From assembly GCA_011947345.1 (NCBI GenBank), contig JAAVTG010000117.1, forward strand, positions 186,001 through 250,000: 64,000 nt of DNA. Reading direction: 5' to 3'. This document shows positions 57,190 through 64,000 of this stretch, piece by piece (the first letter of the stretch is position 1; each line of letters begins with the position of its first letter). Under the pieces are notes generated by a model. That model saw nothing but the letters and a program-made list of their open reading frames with translations. It was not told where the DNA came from and made no database searches. This stretch comes from Phytophthora quininea. Taxonomy: Eukaryota; Oomycota; Peronosporomycetes; Peronosporales; Peronosporaceae. The position numbers were made by a program, and so were the translations under genes.

Positions 57190-57429
57190 CTAGCCGAGCG
57201 CCGCCGCTACGCGGCGGTGGGTTATGGTTGGATGCAGCTGTGTGGACCGCCCGCCTCCGCTACGCTCCAGCGGGATGATGTAGCTTTTCACACGAACTAC
57301 TAAGTAGTTTAATCTAAAACGTACAGGTGTATAAAATGTTTCATGAAAATTGCCATTTGTCCAAATAAAGCTAGGTTCTAGTTCGCAGTGGCAAGCTACT
57401 ACATCTAGCCTAGCAATACACCTCGACTC

Positions 57430-58213
57430 CTAATCAAAAATCTGCGTGTACACAATATTTCTCGTGTACACTCCTCCGTCCGGGTCTACGATCTCTGGAT
57501 ACTCAATCAATGCCTTGAACTTGCTTCGGGATGTCACGCGAGACAACGCCACATACAACTGGCCATGCGAAAAGCACGGGAAGCCAAGTACAGCCCCAAG
57601 TTTAACACCGTCTGACCTTGGGCCTTGTTAATCGTCATGGCGAATGCTGGTTGCACGGGGACTGCTTTCGTCGTAGCCGGAAGGGGAAATCGGAGTTGTC
57701 GTCGTCGCTCACGAACATAATTCTCGGGATGAGTACTTCTTGGCCTGTTCGTTCTCCAGTCATAATTGTTGCTCTAATGACGTGGTCCTTCAAGTCGACG
57801 ATTCGCAGACGCGTTCCGTTGCACAGTCCAAGATCCGGGTTCAGATTTCTCATCATCATGATGGGGATGCCCTTCTTGAGCTGTAGTCTGTGAGGTGGAA
57901 TCCCGTTCATGTTCACCGAGTGGAGGAACTCCTGCTCGAACAACGTTCCGTCATCATCCTCCACCGAGTCTACCGACAAATACTCCCGCGCTGTCTCCGG
58001 AAGTCGAGCTGCGACTGCCTCGTTGATTCTCCGTACCGTCTCGTTCGTAGTCGTCAAAATGGTCCGACTGGCAAAATATTCATCCGTTGCAACCTCCGGA
58101 TTCGCAACGTCGGCATACATTGCGTCAATGATGCGGGTCATACCCCTTGGTATTGCCCCTGGAGAAATTTCCTCGTCCTCGTCGTCTTCTACAGGAGGAT
58201 CTGGGATCAGCAT
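57430..58213 (-). pseudogene. Helicase tail in unit 2, frameshifted
   Basis: Open from MLIPDPPVEDDEDEE to just before the motif V region, where a base is missing in the run encoding Gln-Phe-Pro. Motifs V and VI follow in another frame to the stop at 57430. Confidence 0.7.
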
Positions 58214-58514
58214 ATCAGCTGGAACCTTGGTGTAGTCATTGCCAAGGCCAGCACGTTTTCGTGCCGACCCTCTCCAACGGCAAGCACAAAATCAGAGAAG
58301 GAGAAGATATCCTCATCGTTTGGTTCCTCGCGCGGGCGGGCCAACGGACGACTATCACCTGGAACGACCACGATCGTCATCACGGTCCTATCCGAACTTT
58401 ACGCTGTTGCCCGTTTCACCACTGGTTTTGTATCAATACATTTGCATCAATACACATATAACACAAATTTAACCGACTTGGCCGAAATGAACACAAATGT
58501 ATTGGCGGAGTCTA

Positions 58515-58919
58515 TTAACAGCCAATGTCCTGTCCCTGGCGGTAGCGACGGCGACGCGCGGTCTGTCGCTGGCGGACTCGGCGGCGTCGATGACGGTGGC
58601 GAGCTTCGCGACGTGGTAGTGGCGGCGGCAGCGGCGGCGGGCCGATGGTGACCGCCACCAGGGCCATGGTCTCCTGTCGCCGGTCCAACCGTGGCAGCGG
58701 CTGCTCGGCGGCGGTGCTGTGCCAGAAGCGGCGCTGGCCGTCGCACGCCCGACACCGCCGCGATGCGCTCCTGGCGCGTGGCCTCTCGAAGGCATCCCAC
58801 TCGAGGAGCTCCTCGCAGCAAACGCAGCGGAGGCACTGGTTGCCAAGGCCGTCGAGGTCGAGCGGCGCACGCGTGACCTCGGCAGAGCAGCGAGCGCAGG
58901 TAACGTTCCCACGCTCCAT
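58515..58919 (-). CDS. Cys-rich ORF in unit 2
   Basis: 134 codons from MERGNVTCARC. It keeps all Cys pairs of the plus-strand copy and extends into a Pro- and Arg-rich low-complexity tail (RRRYRQGQDIGC). The start is the shared ATG; a frame to 58982 would add 21 residues. Confidence 0.45.
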   Translation of the reverse strand: MERGNVTCARCSAEVTRAPLDLDGLGNQCLRCVCCEELLEWDAFERPRARSASRRCRACDGQRRFWHSTAAEQPLPRLDRRQETMALVAVTIGPPPLPPPLPRREARHRHRRRRVRQRQTARRRRYRQGQDIGC

Positions 58920-59499
58920 CGCGTTTGGCTTTGGTGTTGGTTGAGGGGAGGAGGAGGGGGGGGCTACTATCGACCTCTTCATTAAGTACGTTTGGTGTGG
59001 ACCACCCTACTATTGGTGTGGACCACCCTACTATTCCAGTAAAGTACGAATTGGTGTGGTCCACGTCTCGGGCCGCCTTCGCTCCGCTCGGCAGCGATTG
59101 GCCGAAACTCTTTTGGCGAATGGGCGCCGCCGTCGCTGGCGCTCGGCAGCCAATGGCAGCGCCGGATCTTGTCCATCGAAACTCGGCGACGGACCGACCG
59201 ACAGACTGACAGACAAACGGACAGACAGCAAGTCTCTAGTAGTAGTCTAAGACTAGCCGAGCGCCGCCGCTACGCGGCGGTGGGTTATGGTTGGATGCAG
59301 CTGTGTGGACCGCCCGCCTCCGCTTCGCTCCGGCGGGGTGATTTAGCTTTTACACGAACTACTAAGTAGTGCAATCTAAAACATACAGGCGTATAAAATG
59401 TTTCGTGAAAATTGCCAAGTGCCATTTGTCCAACATAAAGCTAGGTTCTAGTTCGCAGTGGCAAGCTACTACATCTAGCCTAGCAATGCACCTCGACTC

Positions 59500-60285
59500 C
59501 TAATCAAAAATCTGCGTGTACACGATGTTTCTCGTGTACACTCCTCCGTCCGGGTCTACGAACTCTGGATACTCAATCAATGCCTTGAACTTGCTTCGGG
59601 ATGTCACGCGAGACAACGCCACATACAACTGGCCATGGGAAAAGCGCGGGGAAGCCAAGTACAGCCCCAAGTTTAACACCGTCTGACCTTGGGCCTTGTT
59701 AATCGTCATGGCGAATGCTGGTTGCACGGGGAACTGCTTTCGTCGTAGCCGGAAGGGGAAATCGGAGCTGTCGTCGTCGCTCACGAACATAATTCTCGGG
59801 ATGAGTACTTCTTGGCCTGTTCGTTCTCCAGTCATAATTGTTGCTCTAATGACGTGGTCCTTCAAGTCGACGATTCGCAGACGCGTCCCGTTGCACAGTC
59901 CAAGATCCGGGTTCAGATTTCTCATCATCATGATGGGGATGCCCTTCTTGAGCAGTAGTCTGTGAGGTGGAATCCCGTTCATGTTCACCGAGTGGAGGAA
60001 CTCCTGCTCGAAAAACGTTCCGTCATCATCCTCCACCGAGTCCACCGACAAATACTCCCGCGCTGTCTCCGGAAGTCGAGCTGCGACTGCCTCGTTGATT
60101 CTCCGTACCGTCTCGTTCGTAGTCGTCAAAATGGTCCGACTGGCAAAATATTCATCCGTTGCAACCTCCGGATTCGCAACGTCGGCATACATTGCGTCAA
60201 TGATGCGGGTCATACCCCTTGGTATTGCCCCTGGAGCTATTTCCTCGTCCTCGTTGTCTTCTACAGGAGGATCCGGGATCAGCAT
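59500..60285 (-). CDS. Helicase tail in unit 3, uninterrupted 261-codon ORF
   Basis: The only copy in the window in which this part of the PIF1-like helicase is open from MLIPDPPVEDNEDEE through LRRKQFPVQPAFAMTINKAQGQT (motif V) and HGQLYVALSRVTSR (motif VI) to the stop at 59500. Without the Walker motifs it cannot bind or hydrolyse ATP by itself. Confidence 0.65.
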   Translation of the reverse strand: MLIPDPPVEDNEDEEIAPGAIPRGMTRIIDAMYADVANPEVATDEYFASRTILTTTNETVRRINEAVAARLPETAREYLSVDSVEDDDGTFFEQEFLHSVNMNGIPPHRLLLKKGIPIMMMRNLNPDLGLCNGTRLRIVDLKDHVIRATIMTGERTGQEVLIPRIMFVSDDDSSDFPFRLRRKQFPVQPAFAMTINKAQGQTVLNLGLYLASPRFSHGQLYVALSRVTSRSKFKALIEYPEFVDPDGGVYTRNIVYTQIFD

Positions 60286-60559
60286 ATCAGCTGGAATCTT
60301 GATGCAGTCATTGCCAAGGTCAGCACGTTTTCGTGCCGACCCTCTCCAACAGCAAGCAAAAAATCAGAGAAGGAGAGGATATCCTCGTCGTTTGGCTTCT
60401 CGCGCGGGCGGGCCAACGGACGACTATCACCTGGAACGACCACGATCGTCATCACGGTCCTATCCGAACGTTACGCTGTTGCCCGTTTTACCAGTTTTTA
60501 CATCGATACACAATATGACACAAATTTAACCCAATTGAAAATGGGTGTATTGATGTTGG

Positions 60560-60958
60560 TTATTTACAGCCAATGTCCTGTCCCTGGCGGTAGCGACGGC
60601 GACGCGCGGTCTGTCGCTGGCGGCGTCGACGACGGTGGCGAGCTTCGCGAGGTGGTAGTGGCGGCGGCAGCGGCGGTGGGCCGATGGTGACCGCCACCAG
60701 GGCCATGGTCTCCTGCCGCCGGTCCAACCGTGGCAGCGGCTGCTCGGCGGCGGTGCTGTGCCAGAAGCGGCGCTGGCCGTCGCACGCCCGACACCGCCGC
60801 GATGCGCTCCTGGCGCGTGGCCTCTCGAAGGCATCCCACTCGAGGAGCTCCTCGCAGCAAACGCAGCGGAGGCACTGGTTGCCAAGGCCGTCGAGGTCGA
60901 GCGGCGCACGCGTGACCTCGGCAGAGCAGCGAGCGCAGGTAACGTTCCCACGCTCCAT
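60560..60958 (-). CDS. Cys-rich ORF in unit 3
   Basis: 132 codons from MERGNVTCARC, almost identical to unit 2 apart from a two-residue deletion in the Arg-rich tail. It ends QGQDIGCK. Confidence 0.45.
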   Translation of the reverse strand: MERGNVTCARCSAEVTRAPLDLDGLGNQCLRCVCCEELLEWDAFERPRARSASRRCRACDGQRRFWHSTAAEQPLPRLDRRQETMALVAVTIGPPPLPPPLPPREARHRRRRRQRQTARRRRYRQGQDIGCK

Positions 60959-61532
60959 CGCGTTTGGCTTTGGTGTTGGTTGAGGGGAGGAGGAGGGGGG
61001 CTACTATCGACCTCTTCATTAAGTACGTTTGGTGTGGACCACCCTACTATTGGTGTGGACCACCCTACTATTCCAGTAAAGTACGAATTGGTGTGGTCCA
61101 CGTCTCGGGCCGCCTTCGCTCCGCTCGGCAGCGATTGGCCGAAACTCTTTTGGCGAATGGGCGCCGCCGTCGCTGGCGCTCGGCAGCCAATGGCAGCGCC
61201 GGATCTTGTCCATCGAAACTCGGCGACGGACCGACCGACTGACAGACAAACGGACAGACAGCAAGTCTCTAGTAGTAGTCTAAGACTAGCCGAGCGCCGC
61301 CGCTACGCGGCGGTGGGTTATGGTTGGATGCAGCTGTGTGGACTGCCCGCCTCTGCTACGCTCCGGCGGGATGATTTAGCTTTTACACGAACTACTAAGT
61401 AGTGCAATCTAAATAATACAGGCGTATGAAATGTTTCATGAAAGATGCCAAGTGGCATTTGTCCAACATAAAGCTAGGTTCTAGTTCGCAGTGGCAAGCT
61501 ACTACATCTAGCCTAGAAATGCAACTCGGCTC

Positions 61533-62315
61533 CTAATCGAAAATCTGCGTGTACACGATGTTTCTCGTGTACACTCCTCCGTCCGGGTCTACGAACTCTG
61601 GATACTCAATCAACGCCTTCAACTTGCTTCGAGAGGTCACGCGAGACAACGCCACATACAACTGGCCATGGGAAAGCACGGGAAGCCAAGTACAACACCA
61701 AGTTTAACACCGTCTGACCTTGGGCCTTGTTAATCGTCATGGCGAATGCTGGTTGCAGGGGAACTGCTTTCGTCGTAGCCGGAAGGGGAAATCGGAGCTG
61801 TCGTCGTCGCTCACGAACATAATTCTCGGGATGAGTGCTTCTTGGCCTGTTCGTTCTCCAGTCATAATTGTTGCTCTAATGACGTGGTCCTTCAAGTCGA
61901 CGATTCGTAGACGCGTTCCGTTGCACAGTCCAAGATCCGGGTTCAGATTTCTCATCATCATGATGGGGATGCCCTTCTCGAGCAGTAGTCTGTGAGGTGG
62001 AATCCCGTTCATGTTCACCGAGTGGAGGAACTCCTGCTCGAAAAACGTTCCGTCATCATCCTCCACCGAGTCCACCGACAAACACTCCCGCGCTGTCTCC
62101 GGAAGTCGAGCTGCGACTGCCTCGTTGATTCTCCGTACCGTCTCGTTCGTAGTCGTCAAAATGGTCCGACTGGCAAAATATTCATCCGTTGCAACCTCCG
62201 GATTCGCAACGTCGGCATACATTGCGTCAATGATGCGGGTCATACCCCTTGGTATTGCCCCTGGAGCTATTTCCTCGTCCTCGTTGTCTTCTACAGGAGG
62301 ATTCGGGATCAGCAT
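61533..62315 (-). pseudogene. Helicase tail in unit 4, frameshifted
   Basis: Open from MLIPNPPVEDNEDEE to the same Gln-Phe-Pro site, where a different base (a G) is missing compared with unit 2. Motifs V and VI follow out of frame to the stop at 61533. Confidence 0.7.
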
Positions 62316-62555
62316 ATCAGCTGGAATCTTGATGCAGTCATTGCCAAGGTCAGCACGTTTTCGTGCCGACCCTCTCCAACAGCAAGCAAAAAATCAGAGA
62401 AGGAGAGGATATCCTCGTCGTTTGGCTTCTCGCGCGGGCGGGCCAACGGACGACTATCACCTGGAACGACCACGATCGTCATCACGGTCCTATCCGAACG
62501 TTACGCTGTTGCCCGTTTTACCAGTTTTTACATCGATACACAATATGACACAAAT

Positions 62556-62987
62556 TTAACCCAATTGAAAATGGGTGTATTGATGTTGGTTATTTACAGC
62601 CAATGTGCTTCCCTGGCGGTAGCGACGGCGACGCGCGGTCTGTCGCTGGCGGCGTCGACGACGGTGGCGAGCTTCGCGAGGTGGTAGTGGCGGCGGCAGC
62701 GGCGGCGGGCCGATGGTGACCGCCACCAGGGCCATGGTCTCCTGCCGCCGGTCCAACCGTGGCAGCGGCTGCTCGGCGGCGGTGCTGTGCCAGAAGCGGC
62801 GCTGGCCGTCGCACGCCCGACACCGCCGCGATGCGCTCCTGGCGCGTGGCCTCTCGAAGGCATCCCACTCGAGGAGCTCCTCGCAGCAAACGCAGCGGAG
62901 GCACTGGTTGCCAAGGCCGTCGAGGTCGAGCGGCGCACGCGTGACCTCGGCAGAGCAGCGAGCGCAGGTAACGTTCCCACGCTCCAT
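62556..62987 (-). CDS. Cys-rich ORF in unit 4, altered C-terminus
   Basis: 143 codons from MERGNVTCARC. A small deletion near 62608 shifts the tail so that it reads through to TLAVNNQHQYTHFQLG instead of ending at GQDIGC. Confidence 0.45.
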   Translation of the reverse strand: MERGNVTCARCSAEVTRAPLDLDGLGNQCLRCVCCEELLEWDAFERPRARSASRRCRACDGQRRFWHSTAAEQPLPRLDRRQETMALVAVTIGPPPLPPPLPPREARHRRRRRQRQTARRRRYRQGSTLAVNNQHQYTHFQLG

Positions 62988-63313
62988 CGCGTTTGGCTTT
63001 GGTGTTGGTTGAGGGGAGGAGGAGGGGGCTACTATCGACCTCTTCATTAAGTACGTTTGGTGTGGACCACCCTACTATTGGTGTGGACCACCCTACTATT
63101 CCAGTAAAGTACGAATTGGTGTGGTCCACGTCTCGGGCCGCCTTCGCTCCGCTCGGCAGCGATTGGCCGAAACTCTTTTGGCGAATGGGCGCCGCCGTCG
63201 CTGGCGCTCGGCAGCCAATGGCAGCGCCGGATCTTGTCCATCGAAACTCGGCGACGGACCGACCGACTGACAGACAAACGGACAGACAGCAAGTCTCTAG
63301 TAGTAGTCTAAGA

Positions 63314-64000
63314 CTAGCCGAGCGCCGCCGCTACGCGGCGGTGGGTTATGGTTGGATGCAGCTGTGGACTGCCCGCCTCTGCTACGCTCCGGCGGGATGA
63401 TTTAGCTTTTTACACGAACTACTAAGTAGTGCAATCTAAATAATACAGGCGTATGAAATGTTTCATGAAAGCTGCCAAGTGGCATTTGTCCAACATAAAG
63501 CTAGGTTCTAGTTCGCAGTGGCAAGCTACTACATCTAGCCTAGAAATGCAACTCGGCTCCTAATCGAAAATCTGCGTGTACACGATGTTTCTCGTGTACA
63601 CTCCTCCGTCCGGGTCTACGAACTCTGGATACTCAATCAACGCCTTCAACTTGCTTCGAGAGGTCACGCGAGACAACGCCACATACAACTGGCCATGGGG
63701 AAAGCACGGGAAGCCAAGTACAACACCAAGTTTAACACCGTCTGACCTTGGGCCTTGTTAATCGTCATGGCGAATGCTGGTTGCAGGGGAACTGCTTTCG
63801 TCGTAGCCGGAAGGGGAAATCGGAGCTGTCGTCGTCGCTCACGAACATAATTCTCGGGATGAGTGCTTCTTGGCCTGTTCGTTCTCCAGTCATAATTGTT
63901 GCTCTAATGACGTGGTCCTTCAAGTCGACGATTCGTAGACGCGTTCCATTGCACAGTCCAAGATCCGGGTTCAGATTTCTCATCATCATGATGGGGATGC
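63314..64000 (-). mobile_element. Tandem Helitron unit 5, cut by the window edge
   Basis: Begins with the hairpin-CTAG end at 63314 and continues into the helicase tail without a break. The array may extend beyond the window. Confidence 0.8.
63560..64000 (-). pseudogene. Helicase tail in unit 5, partial
   Basis: Contains motif VI, motif V and part of the upstream segment (MMMRNLNPDLGLCNGTRL). It has the same missing G as unit 4. The 5' part lies outside the window. Confidence 0.65.

Larger units (their letters stand above)
57190..59252 (-). mobile_element. Tandem Helitron unit 2 (2063 bp), head-to-tail
   Basis: On the minus strand this unit begins TCTTAGACT at 59252 and ends hairpin-CTAG at 57193-57190, directly followed by the TC of the large element at 57189. 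It carries the Cys-rich ORF and the helicase tail in the same order as the plus-strand copy. No host base is left between neighbouring units. Confidence 0.85.
59253..61285 (-). mobile_element. Tandem Helitron unit 3 (2033 bp), head-to-tail
   Basis: Same ends and content as unit 2. Junctions are CTAG (59256-59253) against TC (59252-59251) on the left, and TC at 61285-61284 against the next unit's CTAG on the right. Confidence 0.85.
61286..63313 (-). mobile_element. Tandem Helitron unit 4 (2028 bp), head-to-tail
   Basis: Bounded by the same CTAG|TC junctions at 61285/61286 and 63313/63314. It shares several private substitutions with unit 5 (for example EALIPRIMF in the helicase tail), which indicates that these two units are the most recent duplicates. 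Confidence 0.85.

Noticed and set aside
58645..58985. Plus-strand GC-rich frames in each array unit
   Set aside because: Antisense of the Cys-rich ORF; identical in all units because the DNA is repeated.
1..64000. rRNA, tRNA or bacterial operon features
   Set aside because: No cloverleaf, rRNA block, Shine-Dalgarno pattern or polycistronic spacing was recognised.

Overview
The window reads as accessory, repeat-rich DNA of an oomycete, most likely Phytophthora or a close relative. The evidence is RxLR-EER secreted effector genes, Crinkler-type (CRN) P-loop/nuclease remnants, very short GT-AG introns (55-68 bp) with CTAAC-like branch points, an oomycete initiator (GCTCAYTT...) ahead of one effector, and lineage-typical ankyrin-like families. 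No prokaryotic organisation, CRISPR array, rRNA or tRNA gene was seen. Most reading frames are broken, so this is largely a graveyard of mobile elements and multigene families with a few genes that still look intact.

Layout. 1-19.4 kb: scattered multigene-family copies. These are four pieces of an ankyrin-like family plus a short N-terminal fragment, a CRN pseudogene (3.2-5.1 kb) and a CRN tail (14.6 kb), a leucine-rich family pseudogene (7.4-9.7 kb), an intact RxLR-type effector (11.1-11.7 kb, minus), a LINE reverse-transcriptase remnant (12-13 kb), and a multi-pass membrane protein gene with one frameshift (15.2-17.6 kb). 19.8-25.5 kb: a PIF/Harbinger transposon with convergent transposase and Myb/NAM-like genes, each split by a TG...CA insertion flanked by a 4-bp target duplication (probable solo LTRs). 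25.8-26.8 kb: an intact ankyrin-repeat gene. 28-35.6 kb: Helitron I (Rep-helicase, plus strand), split by a third solo LTR, with a divergent three-exon gene that may encode an OB-fold protein. 35.8-39.6 kb: family remnants, a second RxLR effector, a zinc-module gene and a small unknown ORF. 39.7-44.9 kb: Helitron II (minus). 45.5-46.6 kb: a six-exon AWS-SET-postSET methyltransferase pseudogene. 47-47.6 kb: an unrecognised GC-rich gene. 48.3-49.1 kb: an effector C-terminal fragment cut by a Helitron.

49.1-64 kb is the most striking region. It holds a family of Helitrons with recognisable ends: 5' TC, and at the 3' end a GC-rich hairpin followed by CTAG. One complete non-autonomous copy (49084-50976, plus) lies tail-to-tail with a large Rep-helicase copy (50977-57189, minus). 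That copy is joined at its 5' end to at least four further copies of about 2.03-2.06 kb, in perfect head-to-tail order with CTAG directly abutting TC. This is the structure expected from a rolling-circle concatemer. The small units carry only the last part of the helicase plus a Cys-rich ORF that looks captured.

Taken together, one short stretch holds effector genes, methyltransferase and ankyrin copies, cut-and-paste and rolling-circle transposons and nested solo LTRs, as expected of a fast-evolving effector-bearing compartment. All function calls are from sequence reading alone; no database search was run.
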